Of a DNA stretch of 64,000 bases, positions 10,638 through 19,665 are shown in pieces. A program made the position numbers and the translations under genes. The notes beneath the pieces were generated by a model. It was not told where the DNA came from. It did not search any database and saw nothing but the letters and a program-made list of their open reading frames with translations. The stretch's first letter is position 1. Each line of letters starts with the position of its first letter. The DNA is from Planctomycetaceae bacterium (GTDB lineage Bacteria; Planctomycetota; Planctomycetia; Pirellulales; UBA1268), in contig CANFQO010000001.1 of the NCBI GenBank assembly GCA_947449135.1, forward strand, positions 20,946 to 84,945, given 5' to 3'.

Positions 10638-10865
10638 CTACTTGCTGCAGCATCCCGAGCCGCAGCAGCCCGCTTGCTCTGCCTTCACGCTAGCAGGCAT
10701 GCACTCCTCGACGCAGCAGACGCAGGTGCAACTCGTGCACTCGCAACTACCCGTCTCGCAGCATCCGCAGCAGTCACACTTTCCACAGCCGACGTTTCGG
10801 CTGGTATCGGTCGCGGGCACGAAGGGCACCAGGGCCAGTGCCGCCAAGAGAATCAGACTGTTCAT
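10638..10865 (-). CDS. Small exported cysteine-rich protein, metallothionein-like
   Basis: I start at the ATG giving MNSLILLAALALVPFVPA, with AAGGA about 8-10 bases upstream. The 75-residue product has a signal peptide of about 20 residues, then a tail with 17 cysteines in roughly 50 residues, arranged as CxxCxCCxCC, SCECTSCTCVCC and GCCGSGCC. The density and CC/CxC spacing are typical of metal-thiolate proteins such as metallothioneins, but homology is not claimed. Its position next to copA suggests copper binding outside the cytoplasm (inference). A strong terminator follows its stop. Annotation pipelines may call a longer ORF on this strand; the residues upstream look non-coding. Confidence 0.75.
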   Translation of the reverse strand: MNSLILLAALALVPFVPATDTSRNVGCGKCDCCGCCETGSCECTSCTCVCCVEECMPASVKAEQAGCCGSGCCSK

Positions 10866-11002
10866 GGGAAATATCCTTGTCATGGGAACATTGAATCGAT
10901 CACTCCACGTCACGACATGTGAGCGTGGGAAAGCCACCGCACGTGCCACTGCATCCCTCGGGCTCACGCCCACGGACGGGGAGGCACGGTTCAATGGCCG
11001 AT

Positions 11003-11467
11003 TCAGTTCCGCCAGACACCGTAGAGGATCCGCACAGGCCGGATCGGAATGGATCGTGACGCCACCACATAGGTCCGGTTGGCGCCGAGCCCATGAGAGG
11101 CTCCAAGTGAGGTCGAATCCGCTACCTCGCCCCACACGGGCAGGTCGTCTCTCTGCGATGATCTGGCATCGTGCACCGCGAGCGACTGATCCTGCCTCGC
11201 ATCCAACTGACAGTGGCATGGCGACTCGTCTGTCTGGGCCAGACGACCATCTGATGTGGCCGCGCAGAGAGGGCAACCGGCTTCGGCGTCTACTGAAGCT
11301 GGGCGAGAAACCGAAAGCGGAGGGAGCGCGACTGCGCAGCAATCAGTCTCTTGGGCCGCACAGCAACTGCGGTCGCAGTCTCCGCTCCGTGCCTGGGGAG
11401 CGACCTGAGCGACGAATGCCGCGCACGCCACGACCAGCCAGACGGGTTTTTGCCAGTGTGCAACCAT
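11003..11467 (-). CDS. Exported cysteine-containing protein of the copper block
   Basis: The start is fixed by GAGGAG seven bases before the ATG of MVAHWQKPVWLVVACAAF; the longer track start lacks such a site. The 154-residue protein has a signal peptide or membrane anchor (residues about 8-25), then clustered cysteines (DCDRSCCAAQETDCCAV, GCPLCAATS, SPCHCQ) and a polar C-terminal half without recognisable motifs. I do not know the family. The Cys pairs and the neighbouring copA and metallothionein-like genes suggest metal binding at the cell surface. It begins 80 bases after the second DEAD-box gene on the same strand. Confidence 0.72.
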   Translation of the reverse strand: MVAHWQKPVWLVVACAAFVAQVAPQARSGDCDRSCCAAQETDCCAVALPPLSVSRPASVDAEAGCPLCAATSDGRLAQTDESPCHCQLDARQDQSLAVHDARSSQRDDLPVWGEVADSTSLGASHGLGANRTYVVASRSIPIRPVRILYGVWRN

Positions 11468-11547
11468 CGAAAAACTCCTCGATACTTGCTCTACGGACCC
11501 CGGCGGGAGATGGTTCGCTGGCAAAAACATGCCGCGTCGGACAGCCG

Positions 11548-13113
11548 TCACTTGCCCGGCTTTCCTCCAGGCGGCTTTCCCTTCTTCTTGGCACCGCCGT
11601 GCGGCTTGCCGAATCGCGGCCCGTTCACGGGGGCGAACTTCCGTGGTTTCGGATACTTGCCACCGGGGCCGGGCCGTCGATCCTCGCGGTCACGGTGGTC
11701 ACCCCTGTCGTTCGGCCGCCGATGCTCCGGCCGGTGCACGGGCTCCGCGTCGACAGCCTCCTGGCTGGCAGGCGCGAAGTGGTGCAGGATCGCCGCGGCG
11801 ACGTCGGTCGGCGTGTGTCCCTGTTCCAGGAGTCGCTCCACCAGCGGGGCCCGTCGCGCAAAGTCGCCCCCTTCGAGCGTCGCCGTGATCTTGTCGAAGA
11901 GGGCGTCTGAACGACGGTCCTCAACCGCTGCCAGTGACGGCACCTGCTCCCGACGGATCTTCGTCCTCAGAAACCGCTCGATCGACTGCAGTTTGTAAAT
12001 TGCTGCCCCCGACACAAGCGTCACTGCCTTGCCCTTCTTTCCAGCCCGACCAGTGCGGCCGATGCGGTGCACGTAGTCCTCGGCATCGTAGGGCAGATCG
12101 TAGTTGACGACGAGTTCCAGATCATTGACGTCGATGCCACGCGCGGCCACGTCGGTCGCGACCAAGAAGGCGAAAGCGGCCCGCTTGAAGTTCTGCATGA
12201 CGCGAGTTCGCTGGGCCTGAGCCATGCCACCGTGCAGTCGCTCGGCCGAGTAGCCTCGGCCGATGAGCGCGTCGGCCAATTCGTCGACCATCCGCTGCGT
12301 GTTGCAAAAGATGACGCCGCTCTTCACGTCGTGAAAGTCGATGACGCGAACCATCGCGTCGAGTTTCGCGTGATGCCGAACCTCGTGATAGACCTGATCC
12401 ACGAGTGGCGGACCGCTCACGGACTTCTGTGCGATCTTGATCGTGGCCGCGTCGTTTGAGTGGCCACGGACAAGCGCCTGGATCTGCGGCGAGATGGTGG
12501 CGGAGAAGAAGATCGTCTGCCGGCCCTCCGGGGCGGCGGCGAGAATCTTCTCGATATCCTCGCGGAAGCCCATGTCGAGCATCCTGTCGGCTTCGTCGAG
12601 AATCAGCATGCGGATCTTCGTGAGATCGAGTGTGCCGCGATTCATGTGGTCGGTAAGCCGGCCCGGCGTGCCGACGACGACATGTGCTCCGCGCTTGAGT
12701 TCGGCAAACTGGCGCTCATACGAAGCGCCACCGTAGATCGCCACAGAATTGACGCCACGACGAAACGCCGCGAGTTTGTGCACCTCGTCAGCCACCTGCG
12801 TGGCCAGTTCCCGCGTCGGGGTGAGGATCAGCACCTGAGTGGCCTTCAGGGCCGGGTCAATCTTCTCGATGGCCGGGATGCAAAAGGCCGCGGTCTTCCC
12901 CGAACCCGTCTCCGACTGGCCGACGACGTCTCGGCCGGACATGATCAGTGGAATGGCTGCTGACTGGATCGGTGACGTTTCCTCGAAGCCGAGTTGGGCC
13001 ACCGCCTTGAGCACTTCCTGGGAGAGCCCCAAGGAGGCAAACGGCACGTGTCCGGGGCGGGAATCGTCCGGCGAAGAGGGAGCGGGACTGCGATCGGGCT
13101 TGGAATCAGTCAT
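11548..13113 (-). CDS. DEAD-box ATP-dependent RNA helicase, DeaD/CshA-like
   Basis: The 521-residue protein has the full motif set: FEETSPIQSAAIPLIMSGRD (Q motif), SETGSGKT, LTPTRELATQV, LILDEADRMLDMGF, FFSATIS, VATDVAARGID and HRIGRTGRAGKKG. A helical extension (residues about 380-450) resembles the region after the RecA-like domains in DeaD/CsdA proteins, and a basic G/K/P/R tail ends in repeated GKPPGGKPGK-like units. It is distinct from the RhlE-like protein at 5531-6934, which has a different linker and tail. Expected role is ATP-driven RNA remodelling in ribosome assembly or mRNA decay. Its exact subfamily cannot be fixed by eye. Confidence 0.94.
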   Translation of the reverse strand: MTDSKPDRSPAPSSPDDSRPGHVPFASLGLSQEVLKAVAQLGFEETSPIQSAAIPLIMSGRDVVGQSETGSGKTAAFCIPAIEKIDPALKATQVLILTPTRELATQVADEVHKLAAFRRGVNSVAIYGGASYERQFAELKRGAHVVVGTPGRLTDHMNRGTLDLTKIRMLILDEADRMLDMGFREDIEKILAAAPEGRQTIFFSATISPQIQALVRGHSNDAATIKIAQKSVSGPPLVDQVYHEVRHHAKLDAMVRVIDFHDVKSGVIFCNTQRMVDELADALIGRGYSAERLHGGMAQAQRTRVMQNFKRAAFAFLVATDVAARGIDVNDLELVVNYDLPYDAEDYVHRIGRTGRAGKKGKAVTLVSGAAIYKLQSIERFLRTKIRREQVPSLAAVEDRRSDALFDKITATLEGGDFARRAPLVERLLEQGHTPTDVAAAILHHFAPASQEAVDAEPVHRPEHRRPNDRGDHRDREDRRPGPGGKYPKPRKFAPVNGPRFGKPHGGAKKKGKPPGGKPGK

Positions 13114-13258
13114 GAAGGCCTAGTCTGGCGGAGGAGGGGGGGCGGGAGAGAGGCGGGAGGGCGGGAACTCCCCAGAGTACCTCAATCACGATGGGCCTGC
13201 GCGGACAACCGCGAGATTGCCTCTCCCCATCCACTGGGTGATGCCGGTCCTTCGCGAT

Positions 13259-13275
13259 CCGCTGGAAAACAGCGG
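13259..13275 (-). terminator. Candidate hairpin downstream of the DUF1559 gene
   Basis: CCGCTG-GAAAA-CAGCGG is a perfect 6-bp stem with a 5-base loop, about 30 bases after the DUF1559 stop on the minus strand. There is no T-tract, so it is only a candidate. The stop codon itself sits in the small dyad CCCTGA-T-TCAGGG. Confidence 0.3.
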
Positions 13276-13304
13276 TGCCCAAAACCGGCGCATTTCGCCC
13301 TGAA

Positions 13305-14267
13305 TCAGGGATCCAGCGTGGAATCGCCCGGATCGGTCGGAGCGGTTGGGTCGTTGCCATCGCCAACCGTGCAATACCACCGCAGCACGGTCGTATCGGT
13401 ATCGCTGGTGATCGGCTCGACATGCCCATCCAGAAACACGAAGTTCGTCACGCCAGGGTGCAGGCTGCCGTACTTCCGGGGGTTGAGGTCGGATGGACCG
13501 TCGGCGATGCCGCGGGCGGTATCGCGAAAGATCGTCTGTGGAGTGTCTGCTGCAAAGAACGCCGTGTCTCCCTGATCGTGGTGGGTCATGTCGGCCGAAG
13601 CCGACGTGATCTTGGGGATGTGCTTCTCACCCATGGCAAACGTCCTGCTCAGGCCATCGCTTACCTGCCGAGACTGCACCCGCGAATAGGTATGTATCGG
13701 CCCGCCCAGTCTCGGATCGAAGGTGGGAGCATCGGACTCCCAGTGATAGTTGTAGTAGGTTCCGGCGTTCGCGGCGTAGTCGCCGCCGGCTGCGGCGCCC
13801 TTTACGACAGGTGGCGCATCGTTGTTGTCGAAGTTCCGATCCGCGGCCGGGGAACGACGACTGGGGCAGAAGTAGTTGGAAACCGGCGTCCGCATGGCGA
13901 CGGCGTTTTTGTCGTCGTCGGCGCGGGCTGTCTTGTCGTAGGCGTTGTAGATCGCCGACTGCTCGAGATATGGAAGCACCAGGAAGCCCCAGGAAATCCC
14001 GGTCTGCTCGCGCAAGTTCCGTCCCTGCGGATAACTCTTGCGGGCCTGCTCATAGCCGACAATGGCGAGCCCGACCTGCTTCATGTTGTTGCTGCAACTC
14101 ATCCGGCGGGCGGCCTCGCGGGCAGATTGGACGGCCGGCAGCAGCAATCCGACGAGCGTGCCGATGATGGCAATCACCACCAGGAGTTCCACCAGGGTAA
14201 AGCCAGGCTTCACAGAAGCTGCTTGTGTCGCGGCTCGGCAACGACCGGAATGGATGACATGTCTCAT
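13305..14267 (-). CDS. DUF1559 protein with prepilin-type N-terminus
   Basis: GAGGA lies about eight bases before the ATG. The 320-residue product starts with a short basic leader and the type IV pilin-like cleavage and methylation signal KPGFTLVELLVVIAIIG (residues about 20-36), followed by the LLLPAVQSAREAARR helix found in nearly all planctomycete DUF1559 proteins. The C-terminal part has SLHPGVTNFVFLDGH, the H-x9-DG box of this family. These proteins are exported and anchored like pseudopilins and exist in dozens to hundreds of copies per planctomycete genome; their function is unknown. A strong phylum marker. Confidence 0.96.
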   Translation of the reverse strand: MRHVIHSGRCRAATQAASVKPGFTLVELLVVIAIIGTLVGLLLPAVQSAREAARRMSCSNNMKQVGLAIVGYEQARKSYPQGRNLREQTGISWGFLVLPYLEQSAIYNAYDKTARADDDKNAVAMRTPVSNYFCPSRRSPAADRNFDNNDAPPVVKGAAAGGDYAANAGTYYNYHWESDAPTFDPRLGGPIHTYSRVQSRQVSDGLSRTFAMGEKHIPKITSASADMTHHDQGDTAFFAADTPQTIFRDTARGIADGPSDLNPRKYGSLHPGVTNFVFLDGHVEPITSDTDTTVLRWYCTVGDGNDPTAPTDPGDSTLDP

Positions 14268-14357
14268 ATCGGAGTCCTCGGAAAGGCAGGGGTTCAGAAG
14301 GCGGGAAACCGGCAGGGAGAAAAGTATCGACCGGGGCCGGATGCCCCGTCAACACCG

Positions 14358-15698
14358 CTAGCGGATGCAGTAGATGGCGTCCGATGACCGGATCAGCAGA
14401 GCATCATCGCTGACAGCGGGCGTTGCCCAGAAGACCTCTGCATCGCTCCCGACCGAGAATTCGCCAAGAATCTTGAATTCTGGACCGGCCTCCAGCACGA
14501 CGGTCCGGCCCTTCTCATTGACAAGGTAGATGCGGTTGCCAATCACCAGTGGGCAGCCGACAGCCGTGGTGCCTCCCGGAAGCCGCTTCCGGTATTTCTC
14601 TTCGCCGGTCCGCTTGTCGTAACAGACGGCCTTGTCGCCGAAGAAGTAGAGGAGGTCGTCGACGACTACCGGCGATGGCATGCCCGCGCCGCTCTTGTTT
14701 TTCGACCAGACCACGGCGGCCGTCGCGGTCTGCCCCTTGGGGGGCGTGAGGTCGCCGAGGTGTCCGCTGGCAATCGCATACACAGGCGCCTTGCTGCCGG
14801 GGCTCGAGGTGCCGAAGTAGATGCCTGCGGCATCGGCCACGACCGAACAGGCGAATGACGTGTCAAGCCCGCCAAGACGCCAGCGTTCCCTGCCATCCGC
14901 GATTCCATACGCGATCACGCTGCCCTGACCCGCCGTCACGATCTCCGCGATGCCGTTGTTCGTCCAGACGACGGGCGTGCTCCACGCGGTCCCTTTATTA
15001 CGATCGACCGTCCACATGTCTGCGCCTGTCATTGGATCGAGGCAGTGCAGTCGGGCAGAGTCTTCGTTGTAGATCTGCAGCAGTATCCGGTCCCCCTCTG
15101 GATCACGGTGCAGCACTGGTGACGAGCCGGTGCCAAACTGATTCTGGATCGGCTGCGGGTCGAAATTCCGTCGCCAACGTTCAACCCCAGCACCATCGAG
15201 GGCCACGAGGGTGCCGGTGCTGCCGAAGAAAGCGAAGACCGTGTCGGCCGAAGCGCAGGGCGTCTCCGTGGCGTAGGTATTCGACGCATGCTTGGCGAAT
15301 TTCGGGACCGCCTCGACGACAGTCTTCGACCAGAGGATCTTCCCGTCAGCGGGGTCGAGGCAGAGGACCCGCCATTGCACGGGTTCGGTCGGCGTCGACG
15401 CCATGCCCCAGGTGGAGAACGACATCACGCCGCCCATGCCGCTGGGGTTGTCGGCCTTGGGGCCGACGGCAGTGGTGACGAATATCCTGCCGCCGGAGAC
15501 GATCGGCTGTGACCAGCCGGCGCCGGGAATCGGAGTCCGCCACGCCAGGTGATCGGTATTGCTCCACTGCGAGGGCACTCTGGCCTGCGGGGCGAGGCTT
15601 TGGGCTGTGCCACCGCGAAACTGCGACCAATCGTTTCCCGCAGCAATGTTGCAGCCGAGTAGGCAGCATCCGAGCACGCATGAACCTATCGAACGCAT
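14358..15698 (-). CDS. Exported PQQ-like beta-propeller protein
   Basis: AAGGAGG seven bases before the ATG fixes the start at MRSIGSCVLGCCLLGC; the track's extra 46 residues are leader. The 446-residue protein has a signal peptide with a possible lipidation Cys, then repeated propeller blades: WSQFRGG, GRIFVTTAV, VLCLDPADGKILW, DTVFAFFGSTGTLVALDGAG, AYGIADGRERW, AVCYDKRTGEEKYRKRL and NRIYLVNEKGRTVVL. The aromatic/Gly-rich blade ends are typical of PQQ-repeat (BamB-like) proteins. It is a paralogue of the truncated gene at 1-549. No catalytic residues can be assigned. Confidence 0.9.
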   Translation of the reverse strand: MRSIGSCVLGCCLLGCNIAAGNDWSQFRGGTAQSLAPQARVPSQWSNTDHLAWRTPIPGAGWSQPIVSGGRIFVTTAVGPKADNPSGMGGVMSFSTWGMASTPTEPVQWRVLCLDPADGKILWSKTVVEAVPKFAKHASNTYATETPCASADTVFAFFGSTGTLVALDGAGVERWRRNFDPQPIQNQFGTGSSPVLHRDPEGDRILLQIYNEDSARLHCLDPMTGADMWTVDRNKGTAWSTPVVWTNNGIAEIVTAGQGSVIAYGIADGRERWRLGGLDTSFACSVVADAAGIYFGTSSPGSKAPVYAIASGHLGDLTPPKGQTATAAVVWSKNKSGAGMPSPVVVDDLLYFFGDKAVCYDKRTGEEKYRKRLPGGTTAVGCPLVIGNRIYLVNEKGRTVVLEAGPEFKILGEFSVGSDAEVFWATPAVSDDALLIRSSDAIYCIR

Positions 15699-15971
15699 GG
15701 CATTCCCCTCCTTGGCCTGACAGCTTCGCCTGGTGACATTTCTCTCGGAGAAGTCTATCGGCCCGTGAAAAATTCGATCAAGCGGAGTGCGAGCACGAAC
15801 AGTTTCACGCCAGATGGCATTGAGCTGCTTGAGCACGATGGCAGTTGCCGTAGCTTCCCGTTTGCCTCAGATCAACGATAAATAGACTGCAGAAGGGCGT
15901 CAGTTGGTCGCGACGGACAGATCATCGTGTTCTTCGGGAAAACAGCCCGCTAGAATCGTCGACATCCCGCC

Positions 15972-18572
15972 ATGACCGCATCTCAACGCCCACTCCTGCC
16001 CGCCGATCTGCCCGTGGCCGCTGTTCTCCGTGACGTCGTCGCGGCGTCGCGGAGCGGAGCCGTGGTCGTCACCGCTCCCCCCGGTTCTGGCAAGACGATG
16101 CTCGTGCCAGCCGCCGTACTCGATGACCTGCCGCCGTCGGCGCGGCTCATCCTGTTGCAGCCCCGAAGGCTGGCGGCTCGCTCCGTGGCACACCAGATAG
16201 CGCGGCTGCGGAACGTGCCGCTCGGCGGCGAGGTTGGCTACCAGGTGCGGTTTGATGCCCGAGTCAGCCGCGACACGCGGCTCATCGTCGAGACCACCGG
16301 CATCATGCTCCGCCGTCTGCTCAGCGACATCATGCTCGATTCAATAGCCGCCGTCGTCCTCGACGAGTTTCACGAGCGGACCATCGAAATGGACCTCGTG
16401 CTCGGCCTGTTGATCCGCGTGCGGCAGACACTCCGGCCCGACCTCCGCATCATCGTGATGAGCGCCACGCTCGCCGCAGAGCCGGTGGCCCGCCTGCTGG
16501 GAACAGCAGCCGATCAGTCCGCCGGCGCGGGGAGCCTGTGCCCGATCATCTCCGCCCACGGCCGGCTCTTTCCGGTCGAGGTGAGATTCTCTCGTCGCGG
16601 CGAACAGCGAGACCTTGTCGACATGGTCTCCGCTGCCGTGCCAGAGGCACTCCGCGCGACGACCGGCCACGTGCTCGTCTTTTTGCCGGGCGTGGGGGAG
16701 ATCATGCGGTGTGAGCGGGAGCTGTCCGCGGCAGCAGACCGACAGGGCATTGCGTTACTCACGCTCTTTGGCGACATGCCGCCGGACCAGCAGGACCGCG
16801 TGCTCACCGACGTGGGCCGCCGCAAGATCATCCTCGCCACCAACGTTGCCGAAACCTCGCTGACGATTCCTGGGATCACCGCCGTGATCGACTCCGGCCT
16901 CGCCCGGCAGCTCCGCGTGTCGCCGGCCACGGGACTGCCCCGGCTGGAGCTCGTACCGATCTCGCAGGCCTCTGCCGAGCAGCGGGCCGGCCGGGCGGGA
17001 CGGACGGGCCCCGGCATCTGCTGGCGGCTCTGGGACGAGTCCTCGCACCCCCATCGCCCTACCGCGGAGGTTCCCGAGGCGGTCCGTGGCGATCTCGCGG
17101 CATCGCTTCTTCACCTGCTCACGGCTGGCGAACACCGGGATTTTCCTTGGCTCGATCAGCCGCCCGTTGACAGCCTCGAGAATGCACGGCGGCTCCTGCA
17201 TCAGCTTGGCGCGATCGAACCCGGTGTCGCGGCAGGAGACGACCGGGTGACGCCGCTGGGGGCTGAATTGGCAAGGCTGCCGGCGCATCCGCGGCTGGCC
17301 AGGCTACTGCTGGCAGGTGTCCAACACGGCGTGCTCCGCAAGGCGGCGATCGCCGCGGCGTTGCTCTCCGAGCGGGATCCGTTTCGCGTGGGCGGCCATG
17401 GTGGACAGGGGCCGCGGGACAGGCTTACCGTGCGGATTCGTTCGGACGTCGTGGATCGCGTGGCAGCGCTCGAGGCTTTTCATGAGGGCAAGACGCCAGG
17501 CCGAACCGACCTTGAACTGCATCCCGGGGGAGCGCACAACGTGCTGCGGGCAGCCGAACAGCTGCAGGGGCTCGTCGACACACCGGAGGCGGCTCCTCCG
17601 GCAGATACCGAGACAGCCCTCATGCAGGCGCTCCTCGAGGCGTTTCCCGATCGCCTCGCTCGGCTCCGGCCTGGCGCGCAGGATCGCGGCACGATGGTTG
17701 GAGGGCGAGGTGTGCGTCTCGACGGGGGCTCCCGTGTCCGCCACGAGCCTTTCTTTCTCGCGATCGACATCAACGATGCCGGCGGCGAGGCGAGCGTGCG
17801 ACAGGCGTCGGCCGTGGAGACGTCATGGTTGGAGGCCGAACCGTTGGCGGCCACGAACCTGCGGGCCGTTGAGGAGCTGCTTTACCATCCGTCCCGTCGG
17901 CAGGTGGAGGCCCGTCTGCGGCGATACTGGAACGACCTCGTCCTCGATGAGACTCCAATTGCGATCCGTGACGGGGCAGCCGCCGCGGCAATTCTGGCCA
18001 CCGAGGCGATCCCACAACTCACCAGGCTTCTGCCGGGAGCCGATACCGCTGCTGGGAGCTTTCTGGCACGGGTCCGCTGGCTCGCCGACGTCGCGCCGGA
18101 ACTTGCACTCCCCGCCCTCTCCGATGCCGACCTGTCAGCGCTGCTACCCGCTCTCTGCACGGGACTTCGGTCGCTTGATGAGATCGCGACTGCCGACTGG
18201 CTCTCCCACCTGCAGAACATCGTGGGCTACGAGCGGCTCGCGGAACTCGACCGGCTGGCTCCCGCGCAGTTCGAACTCCCAACGGGAAAGCGGTACAAGC
18301 TCGCCTACGAGCCCGGCAGGCCGCCCGTACTGGCGGTGCGGATTCAGGAACTGTTTGGCGTTCGGGAGACGCCTCGGGTGGCGGCTGGCCGCGTGCCGGT
18401 GCTGCTCCACCTGCTCGGGCCGAATCACCGTCCTCAGCAGGTCACGAGCGACCTCGCGAGCTTCTGGAAGACGACATATACCGAGGTTCGGAAGGAACTC
18501 CGCCGCCGCTACCCAAAGCACGCTTGGCCTGAGGACCCCCTCAGCGGAGGAGCAGCGCCCCGTGGCCGATGA
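15972..18572 (+). CDS. hrpB: ATP-dependent helicase HrpB
   Basis: The 866-residue protein is a DEAH/RHA-type helicase: TAPPGSGKTMLVPAA (Walker A, about residue 37), LILLQPRRLAARSVA, LDEFHERTIEMDLVLGLL (DEFH box, typical of HrpB), VMSATLAAEPVARLLG, LATNVAETSLTIPGI and QRAGRAGRTGPG. The C-terminal 150 residues carry the HrpB-specific domain ending YKLAYEPGRPPVLAVRIQEL and LLGPNHRPQQVTSDL. Length matches the family (about 820-870). HrpB is widespread in bacteria and its exact RNA substrate is poorly known. The gene is divergent from the PQQ propeller gene across 273 bases. Confidence 0.95.
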   Translation: MTASQRPLLPADLPVAAVLRDVVAASRSGAVVVTAPPGSGKTMLVPAAVLDDLPPSARLILLQPRRLAARSVAHQIARLRNVPLGGEVGYQVRFDARVSRDTRLIVETTGIMLRRLLSDIMLDSIAAVVLDEFHERTIEMDLVLGLLIRVRQTLRPDLRIIVMSATLAAEPVARLLGTAADQSAGAGSLCPIISAHGRLFPVEVRFSRRGEQRDLVDMVSAAVPEALRATTGHVLVFLPGVGEIMRCERELSAAADRQGIALLTLFGDMPPDQQDRVLTDVGRRKIILATNVAETSLTIPGITAVIDSGLARQLRVSPATGLPRLELVPISQASAEQRAGRAGRTGPGICWRLWDESSHPHRPTAEVPEAVRGDLAASLLHLLTAGEHRDFPWLDQPPVDSLENARRLLHQLGAIEPGVAAGDDRVTPLGAELARLPAHPRLARLLLAGVQHGVLRKAAIAAALLSERDPFRVGGHGGQGPRDRLTVRIRSDVVDRVAALEAFHEGKTPGRTDLELHPGGAHNVLRAAEQLQGLVDTPEAAPPADTETALMQALLEAFPDRLARLRPGAQDRGTMVGGRGVRLDGGSRVRHEPFFLAIDINDAGGEASVRQASAVETSWLEAEPLAATNLRAVEELLYHPSRRQVEARLRRYWNDLVLDETPIAIRDGAAAAAILATEAIPQLTRLLPGADTAAGSFLARVRWLADVAPELALPALSDADLSALLPALCTGLRSLDEIATADWLSHLQNIVGYERLAELDRLAPAQFELPTGKRYKLAYEPGRPPVLAVRIQELFGVRETPRVAAGRVPVLLHLLGPNHRPQQVTSDLASFWKTTYTEVRKELRRRYPKHAWPEDPLSGGAAPRGR

Positions 18573-18773
18573 CCGGTTGTGCAGCAAGTGCACGGAATGC
18601 CGTGCGCACGGCCGATGTCGTTTATGTCTCGTGCAACGCCGCTTCCCGGATCGCTGATGGATCACGCCCCGTCACGACGATGAGCCGATCACTCGTGTCG
18701 TCCGGAGTGCACCGTGCCCTCCGGCGATCGACGCCCTCACCACGTTCGTCGTCCCCCAGCAGGAGCCCCCCTC

Positions 18774-18959
18774 ATGCGTCGGATCGTTCTCGTCGTCGCC
18801 GTCCTCACCAGTCTTGTCATTGCAGGCACCGCGTCTGCCGCTCAGACTCGCTCCACGAGCAGCAGTGCATCTGCCACCCGCAAGGGACCCGTTGCCAAGC
18901 TGGTCGAACTCGAGAAGCGGAAGAACGAGTGGCTGCGTCAGCAGTTCCTCGGCAAATAA
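18774..18959 (+). CDS. Small exported protein, 61 residues
   Basis: CAGGAG about eight bases before the ATG of MRRIVLVVAVLTSLVIAGTASA fixes the start; the track's longer version is leader. A clear signal peptide of about 22 residues is followed by a Ser/Thr/Ala-rich stretch and a charged helix, KLVELEKRKNEWLRQQFLG. I do not recognise a family. Short proteins of this build (signal peptide plus an amphipathic K/E/L helix) recur in planctomycetes. It converges with the gluconokinase gene. Confidence 0.65.
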   Translation: MRRIVLVVAVLTSLVIAGTASAAQTRSTSSSASATRKGPVAKLVELEKRKNEWLRQQFLGK

Positions 18960-19014
18960 CCGCAGATACGGACAGCCATCACCTCTTGCCATTCCCGCAA
19001 TCACCTGACGTCGG

Positions 19015-19545
19015 TCATCCGCAGCGAAGTGCCGTGATGATGCGCTGAACGATGATTTCGGGCGGAAGAGCGATATCGACCCTAATCGGCCGTTCGTCAT
19101 CCGTTGGACGCTCGAGCAGCGCACACTGACTCGCCAAAAGCGAGGCGGGCATAAAGTGCCCAGTGCGCTGCTCGAGGCGTTCGCGGAGGATTGCCTCGTC
19201 ACCATCGAGTTGCACGAGTCTGACGCCCGGCTTTCCCATCCCGAGGCGGACGCGATAGCCGCGTCTGAGCGCCGAGCAGGCCAGCACGAGGCGACGTCGC
19301 TCTTCGATCGCCGCCTCGACCACAGCCGCGAGGCGATCGAGCCACGGGCGGCGTGCTTCGTCGTCGAGGGGCATTCCCTGTCGCATCAGCGCGACGTTTT
19401 CGGGCGGATGATAGTCATCGGCATCAACGAACTCGGCCCCGCGTTCCCGTGCCAGCAATCTGCCGATCAGCGTCTTGCCGCTGCCGGCGACACCCATGAC
19501 GATGATGACATCCGGTGTGGTTGCACTTGGCGAAGAGGTCCGCAT
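19015..19545 (-). CDS. gntK: Gluconokinase
   Basis: The 176-residue protein has the GntK layout: VIIVMGVAGSGKTLIGRLLA (P-loop), FVDADDYHPPENVALMRQG, MPLDDEARRPWL, RRLVLACSALRRGYR and VRLVQLDGDEAIL. It phosphorylates gluconate to 6-phosphogluconate with ATP, feeding the pentose phosphate or Entner-Doudoroff route. Length matches the family (about 165-180). No other gluconate gene lies next to it, so it is probably a standalone gene. Its promoter region of 120 bases is shared with the divergent gene at 19666. Confidence 0.93.
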   Translation of the reverse strand: MRTSSPSATTPDVIIVMGVAGSGKTLIGRLLARERGAEFVDADDYHPPENVALMRQGMPLDDEARRPWLDRLAAVVEAAIEERRRLVLACSALRRGYRVRLGMGKPGVRLVQLDGDEAILRERLEQRTGHFMPASLLASQCALLERPTDDERPIRVDIALPPEIIVQRIITALRCG

Positions 19546-19665
19546 GGAGACGCCTACGGGTGAAAAAGTCGCCCGGGCCGCAGATCAGGTTTGCGGAGCC
19601 CCGTCGTCCGGAAGCGTATGCTACCGCCGTTGATTCCTGGAAGTCTTTACCCTGGAGCGCTGACG

